Below, one piece after another: positions 1 through 8,801 of a stretch of 64,000 bases of DNA. Numbering within the stretch: position 1 is the stretch's first letter; every line of letters begins with the position of its first letter. The DNA comes from Conchiformibius sp. (GTDB lineage Bacteria > Pseudomonadota > Gammaproteobacteria > Burkholderiales > Neisseriaceae), in NCBI GenBank assembly GCA_029984035.1, contig JASBYJ010000009.1, positions 1 through 64,000 of the forward strand. Reading direction: 5' to 3'. The notes under the pieces were generated by a model. That model was not told where the DNA came from. It ran no database searches and saw only the letters and a program-made list of their open reading frames with translations. The position numbers and the translations under genes are program-made.

Positions 1-101
1 AACTGATTGCGCCGATTGCGATGGAAAACGGTTTGCGCTTTGCGATTCGCGAGGGCGGCCGTACCGTCGGCGCGGGCGTGGTTGCTAATGTGATCGCTTA
101 A
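1..101 (+). CDS. tuf: Elongation factor Tu, C-terminal end (partial)
   Basis: The frame from base 3 to the TAA at 99-101 reads the last 33 residues of EF-Tu, including the conserved stretch LRFAIREGGRTVGAGVV of domain 3. The gene enters from outside the window, so only the tail is seen. EF-Tu delivers aminoacyl-tRNA to the ribosome. Its position just before tRNA-Trp and secE is the standard tufB-type context. Confidence 0.95.
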   Translation, partial: LIAPIAMENGLRFAIREGGRTVGAGVVANVIA

Positions 102-111
102 TTCAAATTAG

Positions 112-187
112 AGGCCAGTAGCTCAATTGGTAGAGTATCGGTCTCCAAAACCGAGGGTTGGGGGTTCGAGACCCTCCTGGCCTGCCA
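112..187 (+). tRNA. trpT: tRNA-Trp (anticodon CCA)
   Basis: A 76-base cloverleaf: acceptor arms AGGCCAG and CTGGCCT close the molecule, the anticodon stem TCGGT/ACCGA encloses CTCCAAA with anticodon CCA, the T-loop contains GGTTCGAGACC, and the 3' CCA is encoded. It lies between tuf and secE. Confidence 0.97.
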
Positions 188-191
188 AATA

Positions 192-230
192 AAAAACTAA
201 CCGGTCTTTATTTTAAGACGGTTAGTTTTT
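192..230 (+). terminator. Hairpin with T-run between tRNA-Trp and secE
   Basis: AAAAACTAACC (192-202) pairs with GGTTAGTTTTT (220-230), and the stem continues with GTCTT/AAGAC around a bulged G. The descending arm ends in five T residues. It looks like a Rho-independent terminator for the tuf-trpT transcript, so secE-nusG would need read-through or a promoter of its own. No convincing sigma-70 pair is visible before secE. Confidence 0.65.
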
Positions 231-256
231 CTTATATTAAAGATAATGGGTGTATT

Positions 257-478
257 ATGACTCAGCATATACATGAGAATCACCAAGATAAATTTAACTT
301 ATTTAGATATATCAAAGAATCTATCCTTGAATTTAAAAAAGTTGTCTGGCCAAAACGACATGATGCCGTCAAGATGACAAGTTTTGTTTTAATATTTGTG
401 GTTATTTTTACTGCAATTATTTATGGGATAGATATGACTATCGGTTTATTGCTCAGTGTACTTACGATGAAGGGATAA
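257..478 (+). CDS. secE: Preprotein translocase subunit SecE
   Basis: A 73-residue single-span SecE, the small essential subunit that stabilises SecY in the SecYEG export channel. The conserved cytoplasmic amphipathic helix carries VVWPKR at about residues 29-34, and one membrane segment follows at about 41-58. The frame is open further upstream, but that extension runs back through the tRNA and terminator, so the ATG at 257 is preferred. It is two bases before nusG, the usual secE-nusG pair. Confidence 0.95.
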   Translation: MTQHIHENHQDKFNLFRYIKESILEFKKVVWPKRHDAVKMTSFVLIFVVIFTAIIYGIDMTIGLLLSVLTMKG

Positions 479-480
479 AT

Positions 481-1029
481 ATGGCTAAGCGTTGGTATGT
501 AGTGCAAGCTTATTCTGGTTTTGAAAAAAATGTTCAAAAAAATTTAAAAGACCGAATTTCTCGTGAAGGGATGGAAGAATATTTTGGGGAAATATTAGTA
601 CCTACGGAAGAAGTCATTGACATTAAAAATGGCCGTAAAACAGTTGGTGAACGTAAATTTTTTCCGGGTTATGTCTTAATTGAGATGGAAATGACTGATA
701 GTTCATGGCATCTAGTCAAAAGTACCCCCCGTATTAACGGATTCGTTGGTGGAACAACTCATCATCCATTACCTATTACCCAAAAGGAAGTGGATGCGAT
801 TAAGGAACAGATTGGTTGTGGTCAAGATATAGGACATCGCAAGCCTAAGCCTAGAATGGTTTTTGAAGTTGGTCAGCAAATAAGAGTTATTGAAGGCCCG
901 TTTTCTGATTTTAACGGGGATGTAGAATTAGTTGATTATGAACGGAATAAACTTAAAGTAACTGTTCAAATTTTCGGAAGAGAAACGCCTGTCGAATTAG
1001 ATTTTGGGCAAGTTGAAAAAGTTATTTAA
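481..1029 (+). CDS. nusG: Transcription termination/antitermination protein NusG
   Basis: A 182-residue NusG of normal length. The N-terminal NGN domain begins KRWYVVQAYSGFEKNV and contains the conserved FFPGYVLIEM segment. The C-terminal KOW domain (about 125-180) has VGQQIRVIEGPFSDFNG. NusG binds RNA polymerase and couples it to Rho or to ribosomal protein S10. The gene follows secE with a two-base gap and precedes the L11 operon. Confidence 0.98.
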   Translation: MAKRWYVVQAYSGFEKNVQKNLKDRISREGMEEYFGEILVPTEEVIDIKNGRKTVGERKFFPGYVLIEMEMTDSSWHLVKSTPRINGFVGGTTHHPLPITQKEVDAIKEQIGCGQDIGHRKPKPRMVFEVGQQIRVIEGPFSDFNGDVELVDYERNKLKVTVQIFGRETPVELDFGQVEKVI

Positions 1030-1060
1030 TATTTATACTAAATTAAGTATAAGTTCTTTC

Positions 1061-1089
1061 TTGTCTAAATTTTAAATATCTGTTAAACT
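1061..1089 (+). promoter_or_regulatory. Candidate sigma-70 promoter of the rplKA unit
   Basis: TTGTCT at 1061-1066 and TAAACT at 1084-1089 are separated by 17 bases in the A+T-rich gap between nusG and rplK. Downstream, GCAGG/CCTGC (about 1110-1124) can form a small hairpin ahead of the AGGAG of rplK. In other bacteria protein L1 represses rplKA translation at such a leader. That role here is inferred. Confidence 0.45.
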
Positions 1090-1151
1090 AACAAGCTTAA
1101 TTTTGGGGAGCAGGTTACCCCTGCGTGATACCCGTTTAGGAGTTTAATAAA

Positions 1152-1583
1152 ATGGCAAAAAAAGTTGTCGGCTATATCAAACTGCAAATTCCTGCAGGTA
1201 AAGCCAATCCTTCTCCACCTGTTGGTCCTGCTTTAGGTCAGCGCGGTTTAAATATTATGGAATTTTGTAAGGCATTTAATGCGGCTACGCAATCTATGGA
1301 GCCGGGTTTGCCAATTCCAGTGGTAATTACAGCTTATGCGGATAAATCATTTACTTTTGTGATGAAAACTCCGCCTGCAACTATTTTACTGAAAAAAGCA
1401 ACTGGTCTGCAAAAGGGTAGTTCTAATCCTTTGACTAATAAAGTTGGTACTGTTACCCGTGCACAACTTGAAGAAATTGCTAAAACAAAAGAACCTGATT
1501 TGACAGCTGCGGATTTAGATGCGGCAGTGCGTACTATTGCAGGTTCCGCCCGTTCTATGGGTTTGAATGTGGAGGGCGTGTAA
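1152..1583 (+). CDS. rplK: 50S ribosomal protein L11
   Basis: A 143-residue L11 with the conserved N-terminal motif PSPPVGPALGQRGLNIMEFC and the C-terminal rRNA-binding domain ending in SARSMGLNVEGV. L11 forms the GTPase-associated centre with 23S rRNA and is needed for RelA activation. A strong AGGAG lies at 1138-1142. The stop codon abuts the ATG of rplA directly. Confidence 0.98.
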   Translation: MAKKVVGYIKLQIPAGKANPSPPVGPALGQRGLNIMEFCKAFNAATQSMEPGLPIPVVITAYADKSFTFVMKTPPATILLKKATGLQKGSSNPLTNKVGTVTRAQLEEIAKTKEPDLTAADLDAAVRTIAGSARSMGLNVEGV

Positions 1584-2282
1584 ATGGCTAAAATTTCAAA
1601 ACGTTTGAAAGAATTGCGTGCTATTGTTGAGCCTAATAAATTGTATCCGATTGATGAAGCAATTCTTTTAGTAAAAAAAGCAGCAACAGCAAAATTTGAT
1701 GAGTCAGTTGATGTATCTTTTAATTTGGGCGTAGATCCTCGTAAATCTGACCAAGTAATTCGTGGTTCAGTTGTTTTGCCTAAAGGTACTGGTAAAACTA
1801 CCCGTGTTGCTGTATTCACTCAAGGTGCTAATGCCGAAGCCGCTAGAGCAGCAGGTGCTGATGTCGTTGGTTTTGAAGATTTGGCTGAAGAAGTCAAAAA
1901 AGGAAATTTGGATTTTGATGTTGTGATTGCATCTCCTGATGCAATGCGCATTGTTGGTCAATTGGGTACCATTTTGGGTCCGCGCGGTTTGATGCCAAAT
2001 CCTAAGGTTGGTACCGTTACTCCTAATATTGCGGAAGCAGTAAAAAATGCTAAAGCAGGTCAGGTTCAATACCGTACTGATAAAGCCGGTATTGTTCATG
2101 CCACTATTGGTCGTGCTTCATTTTCTGAGGTTGATTTGAAAGAAAACTTTGATGCTTTGCTAGATGCTTTAGTAAAAGCAAAACCGGCAGCAGCAAAAGG
2201 CCAATATATGAAGAAAATTGCAGTTAGCAGCACTATGGGTTTGGGTGTGCGTGTTGATGTTTCTAGCGTAACTGCAAAATAA
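1584..2282 (+). CDS. rplA: 50S ribosomal protein L1
   Basis: A 232-residue L1 with the family signatures ILGPRGLMPNPKVGTVT and KAGQVQYRTDKAGIVH. L1 forms the mobile stalk at the ribosomal exit site and in other bacteria represses its own rplKA mRNA. The start codon follows the rplK stop without a gap, which indicates translational coupling. Confidence 0.98.
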   Translation: MAKISKRLKELRAIVEPNKLYPIDEAILLVKKAATAKFDESVDVSFNLGVDPRKSDQVIRGSVVLPKGTGKTTRVAVFTQGANAEAARAAGADVVGFEDLAEEVKKGNLDFDVVIASPDAMRIVGQLGTILGPRGLMPNPKVGTVTPNIAEAVKNAKAGQVQYRTDKAGIVHATIGRASFSEVDLKENFDALLDALVKAKPAAAKGQYMKKIAVSSTMGLGVRVDVSSVTAK

Positions 2283-2283
2283 G

Positions 2284-2300
2284 ATTCAGGCTACCTGAAA
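2284..2300. repeat. Variant uptake sequence TTCAGGCTACCTGAA
   Basis: Just after rplA lies AGGCTACCTGAA, with A where the dominant AGGCTGCCTGAA of this window has G. The same 12-mer is the form described for Eikenella. It is flanked by TTC and AAA as the other sites are. Confidence 0.7.
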
Positions 2301-2538
2301 AATATTTCATTTTTCCAGGCGGTTTGAAAAACGGACTACTTAATTCAATTTAAGTAGGTGTCCAAGACCGTAGGGAACGTTAAGTTTTAATAATCCATAC
2401 CCTACGCAGACGGTAGTCCTGAAGTAAAGTTTATTTAGTGTGGGTTTAGTTACTTGCAAAATGTCTTGAATCAGGTTGCCGCGCTGGTGGAATGTGGTTC
2501 ATAACCATATTCTTTTGATAAACAGTGGGAGGTAGACC
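2300..2538 (+). promoter_or_regulatory. L10 leader of the rplJL operon
   Basis: The 240-base untranslated stretch before rplJ contains the paired blocks CCAAGACCGTAGGG (about 2361-2374) and CCCTACGCAGACGG (about 2400-2413), typical of the proteobacterial L10 leader. In this mRNA fold the L10(L12)4 complex binds a kink-turn and blocks rplJ translation. The assignment rests on position and on these complementary blocks; the exact fold was not computed. Confidence 0.75.
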
Positions 2539-3036
2539 TTGAGTCTCAATATTGAAACCAAGAAAGCAGCCGTAGAAGAGATTAGTGCAGCGATTGCTAA
2601 TGCTCAAACTATGGTCATTGCTGAATATCGCGGTATCAGTGTTGCCAGCATGACCGAACTGCGTGCCAATGCGAGAAAAGAAGGTGTTTATTTACGCGTT
2701 CTGAAAAACACTTTGGCCCGTCGTGCGGTAGAAGGAACTTCATTTGCCGAACTGGCCAACCAAATGGTTGGTCCTTTGGTGTATGCTGCATCTGAAGATG
2801 CAGTTACCGCGGCAAAAGTGCTGCATCAATTCGCGAAAAAAGACGACAAAATCATTTTAAAGGCAGGTTCTTATAATGGCGAAGTATTGGATGTAGCCAA
2901 AGTAACTGAATTGGCATCCATTCCGAGTCGTGATGAACTGTTGTCCAAACTGTTGTTTGTTATGCAAGCACCTGTTTCGGGCTTTGCACGCGGTTTGGCC
3001 GCATTGGCTGAAAAAAAAGAAGCTGAAGCAGCTTAA
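2539..3036 (+). CDS. rplJ: 50S ribosomal protein L10
   Basis: A 165-residue L10, the base of the L7/L12 stalk. The conserved segment ELRANARKEGVYLRVLKNTL is present, and the C-terminal helices that bind L12 dimers follow. The start is a TTG at 2539 preceded by GGGAGG at 2527-2532; no ATG in frame is placed better and the protein then begins MSLNIETKK, as in other Neisseriaceae. The weak start probably contributes to control by the leader. Confidence 0.96.
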   Translation: MSLNIETKKAAVEEISAAIANAQTMVIAEYRGISVASMTELRANARKEGVYLRVLKNTLARRAVEGTSFAELANQMVGPLVYAASEDAVTAAKVLHQFAKKDDKIILKAGSYNGEVLDVAKVTELASIPSRDELLSKLLFVMQAPVSGFARGLAALAEKKEAEAA

Positions 3037-3099
3037 TTATCTGCAGTTTCCTTTAAGATTTTGTTTTAATATATTTTAATATTTTAGGAGTTTGATAGC

Positions 3100-3471
3100 A
3101 TGGCTATTACTAAAGAAGACATTTTGGAAGCGGTAAGCAACTTAACCGTAATGGAATTAAACGAGCTGGTTAAAGCTTTTGAAGAAAAATTTGGTGTTTC
3201 TGCAGCGGCAGTTGCAGTGGCTGCTGGTCCTGCTGTTGGTACAGCGACATCTGAAGCCAAAACTGAATTTGATGTTATTTTGGCCTCTGCTGGCGAGCAA
3301 AAAGTTGGCGTGATTAAAGTTGTACGCGCTATCACAGGTTTGGGTCTGAAAGAAGCCAAAGATTTGGTAGACGGTGCGCCTAAAACATTGAAAGAAGGCG
3401 TGTCTCAAGCTGAAGCTGATGATATTAAAAAACAACTGGAAGAAGCTGGCGCGAAAGTGGAAATCAAATAA
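3100..3471 (+). CDS. rplL: 50S ribosomal protein L7/L12
   Basis: A 123-residue L7/L12 with the N-terminal dimerisation helices, an Ala/Val/Gly hinge at about 38-50, and the globular C-terminal domain with KVGVIKVVRAITGLGLKEAK. It recruits translation factors to the ribosome. TTTAGGAG stands before the ATG. A hairpin follows the stop codon. Confidence 0.98.
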   Translation: MAITKEDILEAVSNLTVMELNELVKAFEEKFGVSAAAVAVAAGPAVGTATSEAKTEFDVILASAGEQKVGVIKVVRAITGLGLKEAKDLVDGAPKTLKEGVSQAEADDIKKQLEEAGAKVEIK

Positions 3472-3512
3472 TCCATTCAGGGGTAAACTTCTCCAGACAA
3501 TTTAGCGCAGAG

Positions 3513-3540
3513 GGCTGGCAGTTATACTGCCAGCCTTATT
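3513..3540 (+). terminator. Hairpin after rplL (terminator or attenuator)
   Basis: GGCTGGCA (3513-3520) pairs perfectly with TGCCAGCC (3528-3535) over a seven-base loop and is followed by TTATT. In other proteobacteria a partial terminator in this position lowers rpoBC expression relative to ribosomal proteins. The weak T-run here fits an attenuator better than a full stop. Confidence 0.65.
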
Positions 3541-3566
3541 GCGCTTCAAATACGCAGAAAAGTGTA

Positions 3567-3620
3567 AATTTACAAAAATTTACCTTTAATTCTTCCTGGT
3601 CGGGTAAATTTTTGTAAATT
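3567..3620. repeat. Perfect 18-bp inverted repeat before the inserted lipoprotein gene
   Basis: AATTTACAAAAATTTACC (3567-3584) is the exact reverse complement of the segment at 3603-3620, with 18 bases between. The arms are A+T-rich and lie 58 bases before the ATG of the solute-binding lipoprotein gene. It could be an operator, a weak hairpin or the scar of an insertion boundary. Confidence 0.8.
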
Positions 3621-3677
3621 CATGCTTATATTCGTGAAGTTGTTTTTGATTATTTATTTTATGCGGGATTTTCAGAT

Positions 3678-4505
3678 ATGAAAAATTTATGGCTTTGTAT
3701 TATTGCGCTAATCATTGCAGCTTGTCATCAAGAAACGGCTGGTGGAATTTCTTCTAATCCAGACACTGTGCCGGCCATTGTTTCCAATTCGGAAAATGTC
3801 GGCATGCCGACATATAAAGTATCTTCATATTCGTATATCCCCTTTGTCGTTCTCAACGATCATGGCGGCGTAGATGGTTTTGAAACAGAAATTCTAAATG
3901 CAATAGCTCAAAATCAAAAAGTCCGTTTCGAATACTTACCTATGTATACAGATTGGGATTTTTTATTTAAAAGTATCGAAACGGGGATATCGGATTTACT
4001 TTCTGCAGGTATGTATGCTAATCCGGAAAGAGGGCAGAGATTTGAACTTAGTGAGCCATACATGGAGACTCAGTTTGTGTTGATGTCCGGGCCGAATGTC
4101 AAGATAACGAATGGCCTAACTGATTTGAAAGGCAAACGTGTCGCCGTATTCAAAAATACTATGGCGGACCGTGAAATACGCTCCCTACCGTATGCAGACC
4201 AATTTACTGTTGTACATGTGGACAGTGTATATGAAGGTGTAAAATCGGTTATAGCGGGTCGGGCTGATGTATTTTATAGTGATAAAGTGGTATTGAGCTA
4301 TTATGTCAACCAATTCAAAGATGAAGGATTGACTATTTATGCCGACAACAATGCCGAAAAACACCAATTTGTATTTCTAATCACAAAAGGCAATACCGAA
4401 CTGCTGAAAATTATAAACGATGGCCTTAAAAATATTAAAGAAGATGGTACCTTAAACCGTATTAAGCAAAAGTGGCTGGGTAATATAGCCAATGATGGCA
4501 AATAA
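3678..4505 (+). CDS. Solute-binding lipoprotein, bacterial family 3 (amino-acid type)
   Basis: A 275-residue protein with a lipoprotein signal peptide (lipobox IAAC, Cys16) and a periplasmic binding fold of the family 3 type. The domain opens YSYIPFVVLNDHGGVDGFETE, and the ligand loop SAGMYANPERGQRFELSEPY keeps the Arg that normally binds an amino-acid carboxylate. The GRADVFYSDK segment near the end is also typical. No permease or ATPase gene is nearby, so the partner and ligand are unknown. The gene sits between rplL and rpoB, where most bacteria have only a short spacer. It is more A+T-rich than rpoB. Confidence 0.88.
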   Translation: MKNLWLCIIALIIAACHQETAGGISSNPDTVPAIVSNSENVGMPTYKVSSYSYIPFVVLNDHGGVDGFETEILNAIAQNQKVRFEYLPMYTDWDFLFKSIETGISDLLSAGMYANPERGQRFELSEPYMETQFVLMSGPNVKITNGLTDLKGKRVAVFKNTMADREIRSLPYADQFTVVHVDSVYEGVKSVIAGRADVFYSDKVVLSYYVNQFKDEGLTIYADNNAEKHQFVFLITKGNTELLKIINDGLKNIKEDGTLNRIKQKWLGNIANDGK

Positions 4506-4558
4506 TTTCGAGTTGTTAACTGCATGAAGTTTTCAAGCATTTTTCCAGGGGTTTAAAC

Positions 4559-7500
4559 ATGAGCTACACTTTTACCGAAAAAAAACGTATCCGCAAAAGT
4601 TTTGCCAAACGGGATACTGTTTTAGATGTACCGTATCTATTGGATACGCAGCTGGAATCCTACCGTAAATTCCTGCAACAAAATTGCAGCGCGGATAAAC
4701 GTATCAGCGAAGGTCTTCAGGCAGCCTTTCAGTCGATTTTTCCTATTGTCAGCAATAATGGTTACGCGGAATTGCAATTTGACCAATATGTGCTGGGCGA
4801 ACCCGAATTTGATATTGCCGAATGCCAGTTGCGCGGTATCACCTATGCCGCACCTTTGCGTGCCAAAATCAAATTGGCGATTTTCAACCGTGACGGTTCG
4901 AACAAACCTGACGAACGTGAAATCAAAGAAGTTCGTGCCAACGATGTTTATATGGGTGAAATCCCGTTGATGACACCGAGTGGCTCTTTTGTGATTAACG
5001 GTACCGAGCGTGTGATTGTGTCGCAGCTGCACCGTTCTCCCGGTGTCTTTTTCGAACATGACCGGGGTAAAACCCATGCTTCGGGTAAATTGTTATTTTC
5101 TGCCCGTATTATCCCCTACCGCGGTTCTTGGCTGGATTTTGAGTTTGACCCCAAAGATTTGCTGTATTTCCGTATCGACCGCCGCCGTAAAATGCCGGTA
5201 ACGATTTTGCTGCGTGCTTTGGGCTATAGCAACGAGCAAATGTTGGACATGTTTTTTGACAAGGAAACCTATTACTTGTCTAAAGACGGCGTGCAAACCG
5301 ATTTGCAGCCCGAACGCTTGAAGGGCGAAGTGCTCAAATTCGATATTGCGGACAATGACGGCAACGTATTGGTTGCGGCAGGCAAGCGTGTCAATGCCAA
5401 AAATATCGCTCAAATTCAGGCAGCCGGTTTGACCCGCATTTATGCGGAAACCGACAGTTTAATCGGTAAAATTCTTGCCCGTGATGTGGTGGCTGGCGAT
5501 ACCGGCGAAGTATTGGCGGCTGCGAATGATGAAATTACCGAAGAACTGTTGGCTCAATTTGATATTAACGGCATTACCGAAATTCAGACTTTGTTTGTCA
5601 GCGAAACCGAATCGGGTGCTTATATTTCTGCCACTTTGCGTACTGATGAAACGGTTGACCAGCAGTCTGCAAAAATCGCTATCTACCGCATGATGCGCCC
5701 GGGTGAACCGCCTACCGAGGATGCAGTGGAATCCTTGTTCAAGCGTTTGTTCTTCCAAGAAGAAAACTATGATTTGTCGCGTGTCGGACGAATGAAGTTT
5801 AACACCCGTACATACCAACAAAAACTGCTGCCTGAACAAGAAAACAACTGGTACGGCCGTTTGTTGAACCAAACTTTTGCCAATGTGGGAGAAGCGGAAA
5901 CCAAGCTTCATATTCTCAGCGTGGAAGATATCGTTGTAACGATTGCCACTTTGGTTGAATTGCGCAACGGCCACGGAGAAGTGGACGATATCGACCATTT
6001 GGGCAACCGACGTGTACGCTCTGTAGGCGAATTGGTGGAAAATCAATTCCGCAGCGGTTTGGCGCGTGTCGAGCGGGCGGTGAAAGAACGCTTGAATCAA
6101 GCCGAAAGCGAAGGTTTGATGCCTACCGATTTGATTAACGCCAAACCCGTTTCCGCCGCGATTAAAGAATTTTTCGGTTCCAGCCAGCTTTCGCAGTTTA
6201 TGGACCAAACCAACCCGCTTTCGGAAATCACCCACAAACGCCGCGTATCTGCGCTCGGTCCGGGCGGTTTGACCCGCGAGCGTGCGGGCTTTGAAGTGCG
6301 GGACGTACACCCTACCCATTACGGCCGTGTTTGCCCGATTGAAACGCCCGAAGGTCCGAATATCGGTTTGATTAACTCGTTGTCGGTTTATGCCCGAACC
6401 AATGATTACGGCTTTTTGGAAACACCCTACCGCAAAGTTGTGGACGGCAAAGTAACCGATGAAATCGATTATCTATCTGCCATCGAAGAAGGCCGCTATG
6501 TGATTGCGCAGGCCAACTCCGAAGTGGACGCAAAAGGCTGCCTGAAAGACGAAATCGTAGTCTGCCGCGAAAAAGGCGAAACCATTTTGACCACGCCCGA
6601 CCGTGTACAATATATGGACGTAGCAACCGGTCAGGTGGTGTCGGTGGCCGCTTCATTGATTCCTTTCTTGGAACACGATGACGCGAACCGTGCCTTGATG
6701 GGTGCGAACATGCAACGTCAGGCCGTGCCTTGTCTGCGAGCCGAAAAACCGATGGTGGGTACCGGCATCGAGCGTTCCGTAGCGGTGGACAGTGCCACCG
6801 CGATTGTGGCTCGCCGCGGCGGCGTGGTGGAATACGTGGATGCCAACCGTATCGTTGTACGCGTACACGATGATGAAGCTACCGCAGCCGAGGGCGGTGT
6901 GGATATTTATACGTTGGTGAAATTCACCCGTTCCAACCAATCCACCAATATCAACCAACGTCCGGCAGTGAAAGCCGGCGATGTGCTGCAGCGCGGCGAT
7001 TTGATTGCAGACGGTGCGTCCACCGACTTGGGCGAACTCGCGCTCGGACAAAACATGACCATCGCCTTTATGCCTTGGAACGGCTACAACTACGAAGACT
7101 CCATTCTGATTTCGGAAAAAGTCGCCGCAGACGACCGCTACACCTCCATTCACATTGAAGAGCTGAACGTGGTGGCACGCGATACCAAACTCGGCGCGGA
7201 AGACATCACCCGCGACATTCCAAACCTGTCTGAAAAGATGCAAAACCGTTTGGACGAATCGGGCATCGTCTACATCGGCGCGGAAGTAGAAGCGGGCGAC
7301 GTGCTGGTCGGCAAGGTTACCCCCAAAGGCGAGACCCAGCTTACTCCCGAAGAAAAACTGCTGCGGGCGATTTTCGGCGAAAAGGCTTCGGACGTGAAAG
7401 ACACCTCCCTGCGTATGCCTACCGGCATGAGCGGCACGGTGATTGACGTGCAGGTGTTTACCCGCGAAGGCATTCAGCGTGACAAACGCGCCCAGTCCAT

Positions 7501-8755
7501 CATTGATGCCGAATTGAAGCGTTACCGCCAAGATTTGAACGACCAAATCCGTATTTTCGACAATGATGCTTTCGACCGTATCGAGCGCATGATTGTCGGC
7601 GAAAAAGCCAACGGCGGCCCGTTGAAATTGGCAAAAGGCAAGGAAATCACCGCCGAATATCTGCACAGTCTGCCCAGCCGCCACGACTGGTTCGACGTGC
7701 GGGTAGCCGATGAGGATATAGCCAAACAGCTTGAACTGATTAAGCTTTCTTTGCAACAAAAACGCGAAGAAGCAGAATTGATGTACGAGGTCAAGAAGAA
7801 GAAAATGACCCAAGGCGATGAATTGCCGCCGGGCGTACAAAAAATGGTGAAAGTGTTTATCGCTATCAAACGCCGCTTGCAGGCAGGCGATAAAATGGCG
7901 GGCCGCCACGGTAACAAAGGCGTGGTGTCGCGTATTCTGCCCGTGGAAGACATGCCCTATATGGCGGACGGCCGCCCTGTGGACATCGTGTTAAACCCCT
8001 TGGGCGTACCCTCGCGTATGAATATCGGTCAGATTTTGGAAGTGCATTTGGGTTGGGCGGCAAAAGGTATCGGCGAGCGTATCGACCGTATGCTGCAAGA
8101 GCAACGCAAAGTCAGCGAAATCCGCGCCTTCTTGGACAAACTGTACAACGGCAGCGGCAAACAGGAAGATTTGGCTTCATTGTCCGATGAAGAAATTCTT
8201 GCTTTGGCAGGAAACCTGCGACAAGGCGCTACGTTTGCTTCGCCCGTATTTGACGGTGCCCAAGAGCAGGAAATCTACAATATGCTCGATTTGGCCTATC
8301 CGAGCGATGACCCCGAAGTGCAAAAATTGGGCTTTAACGAAAGAAAAACCCAAATCACCCTGTATGACGGCCGTTCCGGCGAAGCGTTCGACCGCCGCGT
8401 TACCGTGGGCGTGATGCACTATCTGAAGCTGCACCACTTGGTGGACGAGAAAATGCACGCGCGTTCCACCGGCCCCTATTCGCTGGTTACGCAACAGCCG
8501 CTCGGCGGCAAGGCGCAGTTCGGCGGCCAGCGTTTCGGCGAAATGGAGGTGTGGGCGTTGGAAGCCTACGGCGCGGCGTACACCTTGCAGGAAATGCTGA
8601 CGGTGAAATCGGACGACGTTACCGGCCGTACCAAAATGTATGAAAACATCGTTAAGGGCGAACACAAAATCGATGCGGGCATGCCCGAATCGTTTAATGT
8701 GATTGTGAAGGAAATCCGTTCGCTGGGCTTGGATATCGATTTGGAACAGAATTGA
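4559..8755 (+). CDS. rpoB: DNA-directed RNA polymerase subunit beta
   Basis: A 1398-residue beta subunit, close to the length in other Neisseria. It carries the rifampicin-region sequence GSSQLSQFMDQTNPLSEITH and, near the C-terminus, GGKAQFGGQRFGEMEVWALE. AGGGG precedes the ATG at 4559. The rifampicin pocket residues visible (Gln, Asp, His, Arg, Ser) look wild type. It is separated from rplL by a lipoprotein gene and from rpoC by about 3.4 kb, so co-transcription with rpoC is in doubt. Confidence 0.99.
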   Translation: MSYTFTEKKRIRKSFAKRDTVLDVPYLLDTQLESYRKFLQQNCSADKRISEGLQAAFQSIFPIVSNNGYAELQFDQYVLGEPEFDIAECQLRGITYAAPLRAKIKLAIFNRDGSNKPDEREIKEVRANDVYMGEIPLMTPSGSFVINGTERVIVSQLHRSPGVFFEHDRGKTHASGKLLFSARIIPYRGSWLDFEFDPKDLLYFRIDRRRKMPVTILLRALGYSNEQMLDMFFDKETYYLSKDGVQTDLQPERLKGEVLKFDIADNDGNVLVAAGKRVNAKNIAQIQAAGLTRIYAETDSLIGKILARDVVAGDTGEVLAAANDEITEELLAQFDINGITEIQTLFVSETESGAYISATLRTDETVDQQSAKIAIYRMMRPGEPPTEDAVESLFKRLFFQEENYDLSRVGRMKFNTRTYQQKLLPEQENNWYGRLLNQTFANVGEAETKLHILSVEDIVVTIATLVELRNGHGEVDDIDHLGNRRVRSVGELVENQFRSGLARVERAVKERLNQAESEGLMPTDLINAKPVSAAIKEFFGSSQLSQFMDQTNPLSEITHKRRVSALGPGGLTRERAGFEVRDVHPTHYGRVCPIETPEGPNIGLINSLSVYARTNDYGFLETPYRKVVDGKVTDEIDYLSAIEEGRYVIAQANSEVDAKGCLKDEIVVCREKGETILTTPDRVQYMDVATGQVVSVAASLIPFLEHDDANRALMGANMQRQAVPCLRAEKPMVGTGIERSVAVDSATAIVARRGGVVEYVDANRIVVRVHDDEATAAEGGVDIYTLVKFTRSNQSTNINQRPAVKAGDVLQRGDLIADGASTDLGELALGQNMTIAFMPWNGYNYEDSILISEKVAADDRYTSIHIEELNVVARDTKLGAEDITRDIPNLSEKMQNRLDESGIVYIGAEVEAGDVLVGKVTPKGETQLTPEEKLLRAIFGEKASDVKDTSLRMPTGMSGTVIDVQVFTREGIQRDKRAQSIIDAELKRYRQDLNDQIRIFDNDAFDRIERMIVGEKANGGPLKLAKGKEITAEYLHSLPSRHDWFDVRVADEDIAKQLELIKLSLQQKREEAELMYEVKKKKMTQGDELPPGVQKMVKVFIAIKRRLQAGDKMAGRHGNKGVVSRILPVEDMPYMADGRPVDIVLNPLGVPSRMNIGQILEVHLGWAAKGIGERIDRMLQEQRKVSEIRAFLDKLYNGSGKQEDLASLSDEEILALAGNLRQGATFASPVFDGAQEQEIYNMLDLAYPSDDPEVQKLGFNERKTQITLYDGRSGEAFDRRVTVGVMHYLKLHHLVDEKMHARSTGPYSLVTQQPLGGKAQFGGQRFGEMEVWALEAYGAAYTLQEMLTVKSDDVTGRTKMYENIVKGEHKIDAGMPESFNVIVKEIRSLGLDIDLEQN

Positions 8756-8761
8756 TGTCCG

Positions 8762-8801
8762 CAGGCTGCCTGAAAGAGATTTTAGGCTTTCAGGCAGCCT
8801 G
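8762..8801. terminator. Inverted uptake-sequence pair after rpoB
   Basis: CAGGCTGCCTGAAAG (8762-8776) and its exact complement at 8787-8801 form a 15-bp stem with a ten-base loop, starting seven bases after the rpoB stop. A T-run (CTTTTTTGG) follows about ten bases later. Paired uptake sequences commonly serve as terminators in Neisseriaceae. Termination here would separate rpoB from rpoC. The rest of the gap to 9237 holds a second uptake sequence near 9169 and no credible gene. Confidence 0.7.

Noticed and set aside
1334..1819. Minus-strand frame opposite rplK-rplA
   Set aside because: Shadow of two ribosomal protein genes.
5459..6319. 286-codon minus-strand frame opposite rpoB
   Set aside because: Shadow; composition is typical of the antisense of a highly expressed gene. 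The same applies to frames opposite 6653-7909 and 12657-14414.
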